64,000 nucleotides of DNA from JAIVJM01 sp963816985. GTDB taxonomy: Bacteria > Acidobacteriota > Blastocatellia > Pyrinomonadales > Pyrinomonadaceae. How positions within the stretch are numbered: the stretch's first letter is position 1; the number at the start of each line of letters is the position of its first letter. Below are positions 19,569 to 28,926 of this stretch, piece by piece. Under the pieces are notes generated by a model that saw nothing but the letters and a program-made list of their open reading frames with translations, had not been told where the DNA came from and ran no database searches. The stretch lies in contig CAWFMF010000004.1 of assembly GCA_963816985.1 (NCBI GenBank), forward strand, positions 620,001 through 684,000. The letters are read 5' to 3'. The translations under genes were made by a program, and so were the position numbers.

Positions 19569-20307
19569 CTAAAGTTTGAAGCCGCTCTCTTCGAGTTCCT
19601 CTTCCGAATGGGGGTTGCGGTCTTCCTCGACCACCTTGCCGTCGAAGAGGTGGAAGGTGCGGTCGGCGTAGCGCGCGTAGCGCGGGTCGTGCGTCACCAT
19701 GCAGATGGTCGCGCCGCCCGCGTGCAGCTCGCGCAGGAGGTTCATCACCGCCTCGCCGTTGGTCGAGTCGAGGTTGCCCGTCGGCTCGTCGGCGAGCAGC
19801 ACCGAGGGGTTCCCGGCGACGGCGCGGGCGACGGCGACTCTCTGCTGCTGACCGCCGGAGAGCTGCGCCGGGTAGTGCTTCATGCGATGACGACATGCCG
19901 ACCTTCTGCAAGGCGTCTTCGACGCGGCGGCGGCGCTCGGCGGATGAGAGGTCGCGGTAGGTCAAAGGCAGCTCGACGTTCTCGTAGACGTTGAGGTCTC
20001 CGATGAGGTTGAACGCCTGAAAGATGAAGCCGATCTCCTTGTTCCGGATGCGCGCGCGCTCCGAGAGCGAGAGGTTGGCGACCGGCGTCCCGTTCAGCAG
20101 ATACTCGCCGTCGGTGGGCGAGTCGAGGAGGCCGAGGATGGAGAGGAGCGTTGACTTGCCGCAGCCCGAAGGCCCGGCGATGGAGACGTACTCCCCTTTG
20201 CGAATCTCCATGTGGATGCCCGACAGGGCGTGCGTCTCCACCTCGTCGGTGAAGAAGACCTTGCGAACGTCGTCCAGGTGAACCAGCGTCTCGCTCGATG
20301 CGCTCAT
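19569..20307 (-). CDS. ABC transporter ATPase, MacB/LolD type, frameshifted
   Basis: The ATP-hydrolysing subunit for the permeases downstream. Start ATG at 20307 with AAGGAAAAGAG upstream. The first frame carries Walker A (AGPSGCGKSTLL, near residue 45) and the Q-loop (IFQAFNL). The rest lies in another frame: signature LSGGQQQRVAVARA, Walker B VLLADEPTGNLD and the H-loop MVTHD. The switch is at 19886-19892, between VGMSS and RMKHYPAQLSGG, and removal of one base restores about 245 codons, the normal length for this family. All catalytic motifs are intact, so a sequence error is more likely than a dead gene. It sits between the adaptor and seven permeases. Confidence 0.88.
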
Positions 20308-20323
20308 CTCTTTTCCTTTCGTC

Positions 20324-20435
20324 TATCGTGAATCGTCAATCGTCAATCGTTCGGAGCCATGAAGCGTTGGTCGTTAATCGTGAACGGGGGAAGAATGTCT
20401 TTCACGATTTACGATTTACGATTCACGATTCACGG
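20324..20435. repeat. Inverted heptad-repeat array between adaptor and ATPase genes (AATCGTC word)
   Basis: Heptads AATCGTG, AATCGTC, AATCGTC, AATCGTT (20324-20351) face TTCACGA, TTTACGA, TTTACGA, TTCACGA, TTCACGG (20401-20435), with a short third cluster CGTTAATCGTGAAC near 20370-20385. Confidence 0.85.
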
Positions 20436-20442
20436 CTTTCGT

Positions 20443-21699
20443 CTAATCAATCTTCAGGCGGTCAACGCCGTCCCACTGCGGAGTGTCGGAGAGGATGACG
20501 AGGTCTCCCTCGCGGAGTCCTTCTAAAACCTCGATGGTGTTGACGGAGCTGCGACCGAGCTTGACGGGGACGCGCACGGCTGAACGGCCCCCGTCCTCGA
20601 TGCGGAAGAGGCTGATGCTCGCCTGCGCTCCGCCCGAAGCGGGGCGGCTCACGTAGAGCACGTTTTCGAGCCGCTCAAGCTCAATCGTCCCGTCCACGCT
20701 GAGGTCTGGGCGCGCGCCCGTCGGGAGTCCGCCTTCGAGCCTGACGTCAACGGTCACGGTCGCGTTCTGCACCGCCGGGTCAATGCGCTGGACGCGGCCC
20801 TGTATGACGCCGCCGCCGCGCGTGTCAATCGCGGCCAACTGTCCGAACTGCACGTCGCGCGCCTGCGTCTCAGGGATTTGCAGAGCGGCCTTGAGGCTCG
20901 AAGGGTCGGCCACGCGCGCGATGTTCGTCCCCGGCGTAATCTGCTGCCCGACCTCGACCGTCACCTGTTGCAGCACGCCCGTCGTCCCCGCGCGCACGTA
21001 GAGCGAAGCGACCTGCTCCTGATTCAGACGGAGCTGCGCGCGCAACTGCTCGATGCGCGCCTGCTGCGTCGCGGCCTGCGCCTGCGCCGACTGGAGGCTG
21101 CTCCCGATGCGCTTCTTTTCAATCTCAAGCCGGTTGGCCAACTGCTGCACGCGGACGCGCGAGATGCGGATGGTCAAGGTGGGGACGAGCCCTTCTTTCG
21201 CCAACTGCTCGTCGGTGTCGAGTTGAATCTTGGCCTGGCTGTACTCGGACTGAATCTGCGCCGTCGCCGCCTGCTGCGCCATCCGCTCGCTCTCAAGGCG
21301 GGCGCGGATGTTGTTGAGTTCTGCTTCAGCCGCCTTGATTTGATATTCGACATCCACGCTCGACTGCTTCAAGGCCGGGTTCGACAGCTCGACGAGCACC
21401 GTGCCCGCGCCGACCGGTTCGCCCGGCTGCGCGTAGATGCGCTCGACGCGGCCCTCGACGGGCGCGGCCACCTGCCGAATCTCTTCGGGGACGAGCGTGC
21501 CTAAACCTCTCACCTGCCGGAGCATCTGCCCGCGCTTGACGGTGTCGGTGTAGAGCGTGGAGCGCGAGACGCTCGGCGCGGCGCGCTCTAACTTCGAAAG
21601 TCCGTAGGTGATGAGGACGAGCGCGAGGACGCAGACCACAGCGAGGGCCGCGAGCTTGAGTCGCTTCTTATTCTTGCGTGCGGGGCGTTTGACATCCAT
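20443..21699 (-). CDS. HlyD/MacA-type periplasmic adaptor (membrane fusion protein)
   Basis: 418 residues. A basic N-terminus and one membrane helix (about 16-34) anchor the protein in the inner membrane. The adaptor core follows: a biotinyl-lipoyl-like strand region (APVEGRVERIYAQPGEPVGAG), a long coiled coil (about 125-225, Gln- and Ala-rich), then the second lipoyl half and beta-barrel (VEVGQQITPGTNIARVADP) and a membrane-proximal domain ending VLEGLREGDLVILSD. It is the first gene of the large minus-strand operon and would bridge the ATPase/permease complex to an outer-membrane channel. No TolC-like gene is in the window. It is divergent from the VWFA gene across a 386-bp spacer. Confidence 0.9.
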   Translation of the reverse strand: MDVKRPARKNKKRLKLAALAVVCVLALVLITYGLSKLERAAPSVSRSTLYTDTVKRGQMLRQVRGLGTLVPEEIRQVAAPVEGRVERIYAQPGEPVGAGTVLVELSNPALKQSSVDVEYQIKAAEAELNNIRARLESERMAQQAATAQIQSEYSQAKIQLDTDEQLAKEGLVPTLTIRISRVRVQQLANRLEIEKKRIGSSLQSAQAQAATQQARIEQLRAQLRLNQEQVASLYVRAGTTGVLQQVTVEVGQQITPGTNIARVADPSSLKAALQIPETQARDVQFGQLAAIDTRGGGVIQGRVQRIDPAVQNATVTVDVRLEGGLPTGARPDLSVDGTIELERLENVLYVSRPASGGAQASISLFRIEDGGRSAVRVPVKLGRSSVNTIEVLEGLREGDLVILSDTPQWDGVDRLKID

Positions 21700-22085
21700 A
21701 GGGGTTTAACTATCAGCGGAGCACAACTCTTCCGTTCAAGGCCCGTCTTAACAAGCCCCGTACCACGCGCCCGAAGAGGCAAACAAAGGGAGACTTCGAT
21801 GTTTTTGGCCGGAAATTTTGAATTAGAGAGGCGCGCGGTGTCCGTTTTCGCAAAGCCGAATCCCAAAATCGGAAAAGCGCGCGGCGCGGCGCGCGAGTTA
21901 AAATTCAAACGCCGGGACAAAAACCAACTTAATTAATGCGCCGGTTCGGAGTATTATCCGGGGCGGATTCGGATAGACAGTCGTCGGGCCAAGACTTATC
22001 ACTCTCCTCGGCTCTCGCGGCGCGGATGTCCGTAAGACGTTTGCAAACCCCACCCGTTTGACCGTTCGAACGAAAGGAAGCCGCG
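21700..22085. other. Divergent intergenic region, no gene seen
   Basis: A 386-bp spacer between divergent genes, more AT-rich than its flanks (for example around 21800-21945). It must hold the promoters for the efflux operon and the VWFA gene, but I could not pick convincing -35/-10 pairs. GAAAGGAAG before the ATG at 22086 is a good ribosome site for the plus-strand gene. Confidence 0.6.
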
Positions 22086-24413
22086 ATGTTCTTCAGACCG
22101 TCTCTCGCATTCGCCCTGACCCTCTGCCTCCTCTTCAACGCCTTCGGGCAGCAGCCGCAACAGCCGACGCCCGCCTCCCAGACTCCGCCCGACGACGAAG
22201 ACGAAGTGGTGCGCATCACCTCGAACCTCGTGCAGATGGACGCCATCGTGACGGACAAGCAGGGCCGCCACGTCACAGACCTCCGCGCCGAAGATTTCGA
22301 GATCAGCGAGGACGGTCGCAAGCGCGACATCACGGAGTTCTCCTACATCGCGACCGTGCCCGCGACGAACCTCGCCACGACGACGCCCGCGCCCGCCTCG
22401 AAGAAGGCCGCGCCCTCTGCCGCGACCGTCGCGCCCGTGGCGCGCATCCGCGCGCTCAGTCCCGAACAGACGCAGCGCACCATCGTGCTCACGGTGGACG
22501 ATCTGGGGATGTCTTTCGACAGCTTCCCGTTCGTCAAGCGCGCCCTCAAGAAATACGTGGACGAGCAGATGCAGCCGGGCAACCTCGTCGCCGTCGTCCG
22601 CACCAGCTCCGGTTCGGGTGCGGTCCAACAGCTCACCTCGGACAAGCGGCAGCTCTACGCCGTCATCGAGCAGTTGCGCTGGCGACCGAGAGGGAACGCG
22701 CGGTCTCTGGTCTTTAACAACCCCGGCGAAGAGGGCCAGAATTCGACTGACAGTCAGGGGGCGACGCCCGCCCCCGCGCCTGCTGACGCTCCCCCCACCA
22801 TCGCCGAGATCACCGGGGCGCAAGAAGGCGTGGGGCTGGGCAGCGGGCAGTCGGCCTTGGGCAGGGTCGAGGCCGCGCGCCAGGAGGCGCGCACCATAGA
22901 CACGCTGAGCGCCCTCCACTTCATCGTCAACGGGCTGCGGCGGGTGCCCGGTCGCAAGTCCGTCATCCTTTTCAGCGACGGCCTCTCCATCTTCACCGGC
23001 GATAACGCGTCGCGCATCAACCCCCGTGGCATGAGCGGTCAGCTCGTGGACATGCTCCGCCGCCTCACCGACTCGGCCAGCCGCTCCTCCGTCATCTTCT
23101 ACGCGATTCACGCGACCGGGCAGGTCCCGCTCGGCGTTCAGGCGTCGGACGACGGGCTCTACATCGGAGGGAACGCGCGGGCGGGCAACCTGCAACAGGT
23201 CAGGGCCGGGAACGACCCGCGCGTCGCCGAGAGGCGCACGCTCCACGCCGAAGGCAAGGACGGGCTCGTCGTCCTCACGCGCGAGACGGGCGGCTTCGCC
23301 GTCCTCGGCAACAACGACATCGGCAAGGGCCTCGGTCGCGTGGTAGACGACCATCAGGGCTTCTATCTCATCGGCTACAAGCCCGACGAGAAGACCTTCG
23401 ACCCCTTGACCGGGCGGCGACGCTTCCGCTCTTTGAGCATCAAGGTCAAGCGACCGGGCCTGACTGTCCGCACGCGCAGCGGCTTCTACGGCGTCCCCGA
23501 CGCGGAGCGGCCCCCCGTCCCGACGACGCGCGACGGGCAGTTGCTCGTCGCCCTCGCCTCGCCCTTCACTTCGGGCGGCGTGGCGTTGCGCCTCACCGCC
23601 TTCTTCGGCAACGAAGAGCCCGAAGGCTCCTTCGTCCGCTCGATGCTCCACATAGACACGCGCGGCCTGACCTTCAAGGACGCGGGCGACGGTTGGCGCG
23701 AGGCCGTCATTGACGTGCTCGCCGCCGTCTTCCGCCACGACGGGACTTTCGCCGAGCAGATCAACCAGACCCACACCGTCCGCGTCCGACAGGAGGCGTT
23801 CGAGCGCAGCCTCCGCAGCGGCCTCGTCCACACGCTCAACGTGCCGGTCAAGGAGGCGGGCGCTTACCAGCTCCGCGTCGCCGTCCGCGACGCGGGCTCG
23901 GAGCGCATCGGCTCGGCCAACCAGTTCGTCGAAGTGCCGGACGTGAGCAAAGGGATGCTCGCCCTCTCAGGGCTCGTCGCCGCCGCCGCGCCGACACCCG
24001 CCGCCGCTTCAAGCCCCGGAGCCCCGTCCGTCAGGCCCGCCGCCGCGTCCGCGCCCGACGCCGAGGCCGAAGCGCAGGCGAGCCCCGCCGTCCGCCGCTT
24101 CCGCACCGGCATGCGGCTCGACTTCGGCTACCTCATCTACAACGCCAAGCTCGACCCCGCGAACGGCAAGCCTCGACTGACCACGCAGGTGAGCCTCTTC
24201 CGCGACGGCAAACTCGTCTTCGCCGGGCAACCCGAACCTTATCAAGTCGGCCAGCAGACAGACCTCAAACGCCTCGTCGCCTCCGGTCGTCTCCGCCTCG
24301 GCGCAGACCTCACGCCCGGCGAGTACATCATTCAGGCGGTCGTCACCGACGCCCTCGCCTCCGAACGCTCGCGCACGGTCTCGCAGTGGCTCGAATTCGA
24401 GATCGTCAGATAA
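22086..24413 (+). CDS. Secreted VWFA-related domain protein (acidobacterial type)
   Basis: 775 residues. A signal peptide (1-21, ending NAFGQ) is followed by a Pro/Gln-rich linker and a beta-rich start domain (VVRITSNLVQMDAIVTDKQG, near 40-60) typical of the acidobacterial VWFA-related family. The von Willebrand A-like core spans roughly 135-425, with TIVLTVDDLGMSFD, a MIDAS-like segment and KSVILFSDGLSIFTG. A central 'FYLIGYKPDEKTF' block and a C-terminal beta domain follow, with an Ala/Pro-rich low-complexity linker near 635-670. The protein is probably periplasmic or surface-exposed; the binding partner is unknown. It is divergent from the efflux operon and convergent with the aldolase gene, and a perfect hairpin follows its stop. 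Confidence 0.88.
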   Translation: MFFRPSLAFALTLCLLFNAFGQQPQQPTPASQTPPDDEDEVVRITSNLVQMDAIVTDKQGRHVTDLRAEDFEISEDGRKRDITEFSYIATVPATNLATTTPAPASKKAAPSAATVAPVARIRALSPEQTQRTIVLTVDDLGMSFDSFPFVKRALKKYVDEQMQPGNLVAVVRTSSGSGAVQQLTSDKRQLYAVIEQLRWRPRGNARSLVFNNPGEEGQNSTDSQGATPAPAPADAPPTIAEITGAQEGVGLGSGQSALGRVEAARQEARTIDTLSALHFIVNGLRRVPGRKSVILFSDGLSIFTGDNASRINPRGMSGQLVDMLRRLTDSASRSSVIFYAIHATGQVPLGVQASDDGLYIGGNARAGNLQQVRAGNDPRVAERRTLHAEGKDGLVVLTRETGGFAVLGNNDIGKGLGRVVDDHQGFYLIGYKPDEKTFDPLTGRRRFRSLSIKVKRPGLTVRTRSGFYGVPDAERPPVPTTRDGQLLVALASPFTSGGVALRLTAFFGNEEPEGSFVRSMLHIDTRGLTFKDAGDGWREAVIDVLAAVFRHDGTFAEQINQTHTVRVRQEAFERSLRSGLVHTLNVPVKEAGAYQLRVAVRDAGSERIGSANQFVEVPDVSKGMLALSGLVAAAAPTPAAASSPGAPSVRPAAASAPDAEAEAQASPAVRRFRTGMRLDFGYLIYNAKLDPANGKPRLTTQVSLFRDGKLVFAGQPEPYQVGQQTDLKRLVASGRLRLGADLTPGEYIIQAVVTDALASERSRTVSQWLEFEIVR

Positions 24414-24437
24414 ACCCTTTCGACTGGAAAGGGATGA

Positions 24438-24508
24438 CTGTAGGGGCAGGGCTTGTCCCTGCCCGTGTCTTTCGTAAACACGGGCAGGGACAAGCCCTGC
24501 CCCTACAG
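24438..24508. repeat. Perfect 28-bp-arm hairpin, dispersed element copy 1
   Basis: CTGTAGGGGCAGGGCTTGTC and the next bases CCTGCCCG pair perfectly with their inverse copy, leaving a loop of about 15 nt. It lies between two convergent genes, where it could end transcription from both sides. The same arms recur at 55290-55363. Confidence 0.9.
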
Positions 24509-24561
24509 TTTTGAATCGTGCCTTGGTGATTCCGTCTGCGCCCGGAGTGTTCGCGGAGACT

Positions 24562-25596
24562 TCAGCCGACGACTTCTTTGATGACTCCGACCAGTTCGCG
24601 CACGTCCTCTTCGGTCGTGTCGAAGGAGGCCATGAGGCGGACTTCGGAGGTCGGTTCGTCCCAGACGTAAAAGAAGTAGTGCTGCTGGATGGCGGCGACG
24701 TGTTGGGGCGGGAGGCGTGCGAAGACGGCGTTGGATTCGACGGGTTGGGTGATTTGGACTTGGGGGACGTGCGCGAGTTCGGCGGCGAGTAATTGCGCCA
24801 TGCGGTTGGCGTGGGCGGCGTTGGAGAGCCAGAGGCCGTCCGAGAGGAGCGCCTCGAACTGCGCGGAGATGAAGCGCATCTTGGAGGGGAGGTGCGTGCC
24901 CTGCTTGCGGACGAATTTGAAGTCCTTCGCCAGTTGCGGGTCGAAGAAGACGACCGCCTCGCCGTACATCATCCCGTTCTTCGCGCCGCCGAAGGAGAGC
25001 ACGTCCACGCCCGCGTCCGCCGTCAACTCTTTGAGCGAAGCGTTGAGGTGCGCCGCCGCGTTCGAGAGGCGCGCGCCGTCCATGTGGACGAGCAGGCCGT
25101 GCTCGTGGGCGAAGGCCGAGAGGGCGCGCGTCTCTTCGAGGGTGTAGACCGTCCCCAACTCTGTGGCTTGCGCGAAGGAGACGACGCGCGGCTGGACGTG
25201 GTGCTGGTCGCCGGTGCGCAGGAGGCAGGGCTCGACGCTCGCGGGCGTGAGCTTGCCGTCGGGCATCTGCAAGGGGATGAGCTTGCAGCCCGTGAACTTC
25301 TCCGGCGCGCCGCACTCGTCCACTTGGATGTGCGCGTTGGCGGAGCAGACGACGGCGTGGTGCGGCGCGGTCATGGCTTGCAGGCCGAGGACGTTCGCGC
25401 CCGTCCCGCCGAAGACGAAGAAGGCTTCCGCGCCTTCGCCGAAGTGCTCGCGGAAGGCGGCCTCGGCGCGCGCCGTGAAGGGGTCGTCGCCGTAGGCGAT
25501 GACGTGCCCGCCGTCGTTGGCCTCGGCAAGCGCCTCCATCACGCGCGGGTGGACGCCCGCGTTGTTGTCGCTGGCGAAACTGCGCTTCGGTTTCAT
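24562..25596 (-). CDS. Threonine-aldolase-like PLP enzyme (beta-eliminating lyase family)
   Basis: 344 residues from the ATG at 25596 (MKPKRSFASDN); an upstream extension of the frame is not protein-like. The sequence follows low-specificity L-threonine aldolases, which cleave L-threonine or allo-threonine to glycine and acetaldehyde: SDNNAGVHPRVMEAL at the start, FVFGGTGANVLGL in the cofactor region, HMDGARLSNAA (cofactor-binding Asp) and SFGGAKNGMMYGEAV, with the PLP-binding lysine in GGAKN. The enzyme is cytosolic. It stands alone on the minus strand with no clear ribosome site before the ATG. A related cysteine or tryptophan lyase activity cannot be ruled out from the sequence. Confidence 0.85.
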   Translation of the reverse strand: MKPKRSFASDNNAGVHPRVMEALAEANDGGHVIAYGDDPFTARAEAAFREHFGEGAEAFFVFGGTGANVLGLQAMTAPHHAVVCSANAHIQVDECGAPEKFTGCKLIPLQMPDGKLTPASVEPCLLRTGDQHHVQPRVVSFAQATELGTVYTLEETRALSAFAHEHGLLVHMDGARLSNAAAHLNASLKELTADAGVDVLSFGGAKNGMMYGEAVVFFDPQLAKDFKFVRKQGTHLPSKMRFISAQFEALLSDGLWLSNAAHANRMAQLLAAELAHVPQVQITQPVESNAVFARLPPQHVAAIQQHYFFYVWDEPTSEVRLMASFDTTEEDVRELVGVIKEVVG

Positions 25597-25708
25597 CAGA
25601 AATAAATTAACACGGATGGACAGGATAGACAGGATGAAAGACGAACGACGAGCGCCGCGACGATGGATGATGAAAGAGCCGCTATTTGAAAGCGGCCTGA
25701 GAAGCAAG

Positions 25709-25776
25709 ACACCGCCGCAGACCTTGAAGGCACGAAGATGCGTATTTATCTTCGTGCCTTCGTGTCCCGGCGGTGC
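25709..25776. repeat. Stem-loop with CGGCGGTG and GGCACGAAGAT arms followed by a T run
   Basis: CACCGCCG and GGCACGAAGAT pair with ATCTTCGTGCC and CGGCGGTG, separated by small bulges, then CTTTTTTT follows on the plus strand. It has terminator shape, but no plus-strand gene lies just upstream, so its role is unclear. Confidence 0.6.
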
Positions 25777-25803
25777 TTTTTTTGTCGCGCCCAGATGGTT
25801 CGC

Positions 25804-25896
25804 CTAACGCACAGCCTGCGCCGCGACGTAGGCCGCCAGCAGAAGGATGACGCACGCGGCCACGACGTAACCGATTTTAATGATTCGCTTGTTCAC
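25804..25896 (-). CDS. Possible 30-residue single-pass membrane peptide
   Basis: A GTG at 25896 opens a 30-codon frame: a short basic start (VNKRIIK), one hydrophobic helix of about 18 residues (GYVVAACVILLLAAYVAA) and the end QAVR. AAGGGGGG lies about 10 nt upstream of the GTG, so a ribosome site is plausible. The size and layout fit small inner-membrane peptides, but I do not recognise a family and the frame could be open by chance. It is divergent from the cysteine-desulfurase-like gene. Confidence 0.4.
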   Translation of the reverse strand: MNKRIIKIGYVVAACVILLLAAYVAAQAVR

Positions 25897-26080
25897 TCTC
25901 CCCAACCCCCCTTGCACGTTCTCCGAAGTCTTTACATGATGCCCGAACGCGCGGAAGGGTTTCCTGCGTCCGCTCTTCGCCCCGCGCCCGACTTCGGCTA
26001 TTGTATCCTCCGCTCTCAAAAGCGGCGTGCCCACGGCGCGTCGCACCTCTCATTAAATTTAAAGACGAGTGGGGAGAAGG

Positions 26081-27367
26081 ATGTCAGAGACGGCGCGGCA
26101 GGCAACGACGGATGCGAGACGGACGGGCGGCGGCGACGGGGCCGCGACGACCGAAGAGATTCGCGCGCACTTCCCCGCGCTCGAACGGACGCACGGCGGC
26201 GAGCGTGTCGCGTACTTCGACGGCCCCGGCGGGACGCAGGTTCCGCGCGCCGTCGTCGAGGCCGTGAGCGAATACCTCTACGGCCACAACGCCAACACGC
26301 ACTGGGCCTACCCGACGAGCGCGGAGACGGACGAGATTATCGAGTCGGCGCGCGCGGCTCTGGCCGACTTCCTCGGCGCGACGCCGCAGGAGATAGTCTT
26401 CGGCGCGAACACGACGGCGCTCGCCTTCCACCTCTCGCGCACGCTCGGACGCACGTTCGAGCCCGGGGATGAGATCGTCGTCACCGAATTAGACCACCAC
26501 GCCAACGTCGCGCCGTGGCACGCGCTCGAACGCGAGCGCGGCGTGCGCGTCCGCGTCGCGCGCATGAACCCGGAGGCGGGCGCGCTCGACTGGGAAGACT
26601 TCGGGCGGCACGTCAACGAGAGGACGAAACTTGTGGCGGTCGGCGCGGCCTCGAATGCGCTCGGCACGATTACGGACGTGCGGCGCGCGGCGGAGCTGGC
26701 GCGCGGCGTCGGCGCGCTGCTCTTCGTGGACGCCGTGCATCTCGCGGCGCATGAGTTGCCGGACGTTGGCGCGCTCGGCTGCGACTTCCTCGCCTGCTCG
26801 GCTTATAAATTTTACGGCCCGCACGTCGGCGCGATGTTCTGCCGTCAAGAGCTACTCGAAACGCTCCCCTTCCCGAAGCTCGCGCCTGCGCCCGACACCG
26901 CGCCCGAATGCGCCGAGACGGGCACGCAGAATCACGAAGGCATCGCTGGCGCAGCCGCCGCCGTGGACTTCCTCGCCGCGCTCGCGCAAGGCTCCGAAGG
27001 CACGCGCCGCGAACGTCTCGGCCTGACCTTCGGCGCGCTCCACGCGCGCGGCGCGGCGCTCTTCAAAAGGATGTGGGAGGGGCTCGCAAGTTTAGAAGGC
27101 TTGAAGCTCTACGGCCCGCCGCCGGGCTCGCGGCGCACGCCGACGATTGCCTTCACGGTTGAAGGCGTGACCTCGACGGAGGTCGCGCGACAACTCGCCG
27201 CGCGCGGCGTCTTCGTCTCGCACGGAGACTTCTACGCGGCGACGGTCGTCGAGCGGCTCGGCCTCGGCGAAGAAGGATTGGTGCGCGCCGGGTGCTCCTG
27301 CTACACGACGGCGGAAGAGGTCGAAAGACTCGTCCGAGGCGTCGGCGAGATCGCGCGCCGGTCTTGA
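26081..27367 (+). CDS. Cysteine-desulfurase-like PLP enzyme (class V aminotransferase fold)
   Basis: 428 residues from the ATG at 26081, with GGAGAAGG upstream; an in-frame GTG 12 bases earlier lacks a site. The fold is aminotransferase class V, closest to the 'cysteine desulfurase family protein' group. FDGPGGTQVP is at the start, TELDHHANVAPW carries the family histidine, LFVDAVHLAAHE has the cofactor Asp and CSAYKFYGPHVG has the PLP lysine (near residue 246). NHEGIAGAAAAVDFL and the C-terminal FVSHGDFYAATVVERLG fit the same group. The reaction may be sulfur release from cysteine or a related C-S or C-N cleavage. No iron-sulfur assembly genes flank it, so a housekeeping IscS/SufS role is unlikely. 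Confidence 0.85.
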   Translation: MSETARQATTDARRTGGGDGAATTEEIRAHFPALERTHGGERVAYFDGPGGTQVPRAVVEAVSEYLYGHNANTHWAYPTSAETDEIIESARAALADFLGATPQEIVFGANTTALAFHLSRTLGRTFEPGDEIVVTELDHHANVAPWHALERERGVRVRVARMNPEAGALDWEDFGRHVNERTKLVAVGAASNALGTITDVRRAAELARGVGALLFVDAVHLAAHELPDVGALGCDFLACSAYKFYGPHVGAMFCRQELLETLPFPKLAPAPDTAPECAETGTQNHEGIAGAAAAVDFLAALAQGSEGTRRERLGLTFGALHARGAALFKRMWEGLASLEGLKLYGPPPGSRRTPTIAFTVEGVTSTEVARQLAARGVFVSHGDFYAATVVERLGLGEEGLVRAGCSCYTTAEEVERLVRGVGEIARRS

Positions 27368-27552
27368 TTCCCTCACGAGCGTGACGTAAATTTAATTTAA
27401 TGGACGCGGGGCGCACGTTTCGCCGAAATGTCTCATCAAAGCACTTCTCGGCGAGCGAGCGCCCCGCCCCAACACTTAAAAGCAGCGACACCGAAAGGCC
27501 GAGGCCTTTCAGCACCTCGAACTCACGTCAGACACGGAGGCTCCCTTCCGTC

Positions 27553-28926
27553 ATGTCGAGCCGAATGACAAAATTCCCGCGCGCCGTTTTAGTTTGGTGC
27601 GTGCTCGTGTGCCTGCTCGCGCCGCTCCCGGCGGGCGCGTACGGTCGCGGCGACGACGTGTCCATCTCGACGGCGACGAGGGAGGGCCGGCTGCGCGTCT
27701 TCGAGGAGGTCTGGGAGCAGGTGCGCGTGCGCTACTACGACCCTTCGCTGCACGGCGTTGACTGGCGCGCGCTCGGCGAGACGTTCCGCCCGCTCGCCGC
27801 CGAGGCGCGCGGCCAGACCGAGTTCTACGCCGTCCTCCGAAAGATGCTCGGACACCTCCACGACCCGCACACGCGCGTCTTCGCGCCGGGCGAGAGCCCC
27901 GACTGGCGCGTGCAGCGCTTCGTCACGGTCGGCGTCTCGGTGAGAGAGATTGAGGGTGCGGCTGTCATCACCAGCGTCGAGCGCGGCTCCGAGGCCGAGA
28001 GCGCCGGAGTCCGCGCGGGCGATACCGTCATCAGCCTCGACGGCGAGCCCGTCGCCACGCTCGTCGCGCGCCGCCTCGCCGAACAGAGCAACGCGCCCAA
28101 CGAGACGGCCCGGCTCCTCGCCATCGTCAGGCTCTTCGACGGCCCGCGCGACACGCAGGTGTCGGCGGTCTTTCGCGGCGGCGGCGCGCGCGCCCGCGAG
28201 AAGCGCGTGCGGCTGCGCCGCCAACTCCAGACGCGCGTGCCCTCGCTTCAGGTGCTCGGCGCGGCGCGCGGCGTCTACGTCGTCCGCTTCAACATTTTCA
28301 CCTGGGAGATTGCGGGGCAGATTGCGCGCGCGCTCAAAGGCGAGCTGAAGGACGCGCGCGCGCTCGTCATTGACCTGCGCGACAACGGCGGCGGCGAGAC
28401 CGAGGCGATGGCCGACATCGCTTCGCTCTTCCTCCCGGCGGGCAAGAGCCTCGGCAAATTCAGCGACCGAGAGGGCCGCGTCCTCGTCGAGCCGCACACG
28501 CGCGCCGCGCTCAATTCGACCGCCGAGCGGCCCAAGACTTTCTCCGGCCCCGTCGTCGTCCTGACGGGCGCGCGCACGGCGAGCGCGTCCGAAGTCTTCG
28601 TCGCGTCTTTGAGGGAGGCGAACCGCGTCGCCGCTGTCGTCGGCGAGGGCACGTGCGGCTGCGTGCTCGGCATCCGCCGACGCCACCAACTGCCGGACGG
28701 CGGCGTCCTCGACGTGAGCGAGATGGACTACCGCACGGCGGGAGGCCGCCGCCTCGAAGGCGTCCGGCTTGAACCCGACGAAGTGATTAACCTCACACGC
28801 CTCGACCTCCTCAAGGGACGCGACCGCGCCGTCGAGCGCGCCGTCCAGATTTTAAAATCCAACTCCTTGCCGAGTGCCGAATCGCGGAACCCGGAGCGCG
28901 AGCCGCGGAGCGGCGGAAGAATTTAG
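27553..28926 (+). CDS. Secreted S41-family peptidase with PDZ domain
   Basis: 457 residues from the ATG at 27553 (a second ATG is four codons on). A signal peptide (about 1-30, ending PAGAYG) comes first. The S41 N-terminal helical region with YYDPSLHGVDW and LGHLHDPHTRVF follows, then a PDZ domain (about 130-215: VERGSEAESAGVRAGDTVIS), then the protease core with VIDLRDNGGGETEAMADIA and the nucleophile region TASASEVF. The spot where CtpA-type proteases have a lysine (GKG) reads GTCGCVLG, so the Ser-Lys dyad is not obvious. The last dozen codons (NPEREPRSGGRI) and the stop come from a nested palindromic repeat. Confidence 0.82.
   Translation: MSSRMTKFPRAVLVWCVLVCLLAPLPAGAYGRGDDVSISTATREGRLRVFEEVWEQVRVRYYDPSLHGVDWRALGETFRPLAAEARGQTEFYAVLRKMLGHLHDPHTRVFAPGESPDWRVQRFVTVGVSVREIEGAAVITSVERGSEAESAGVRAGDTVISLDGEPVATLVARRLAEQSNAPNETARLLAIVRLFDGPRDTQVSAVFRGGGARAREKRVRLRRQLQTRVPSLQVLGAARGVYVVRFNIFTWEIAGQIARALKGELKDARALVIDLRDNGGGETEAMADIASLFLPAGKSLGKFSDREGRVLVEPHTRAALNSTAERPKTFSGPVVVLTGARTASASEVFVASLREANRVAAVVGEGTCGCVLGIRRRHQLPDGGVLDVSEMDYRTAGGRRLEGVRLEPDEVINLTRLDLLKGRDRAVERAVQILKSNSLPSAESRNPEREPRSGGRI

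Noticed and set aside
21999..23831. Minus-strand open frame of 610 codons opposite the VWFA gene
   Set aside because: It is the antisense shadow of a well-recognised gene. The composition is skewed to Arg, Gly, Asp and Val and no domain is visible.
25709..25776. Classic rho-independent terminator for a plus-strand gene
   Set aside because: The hairpin and T run fit, but no plus-strand gene lies upstream, and on the other strand no T run follows. Kept as a repeat only.
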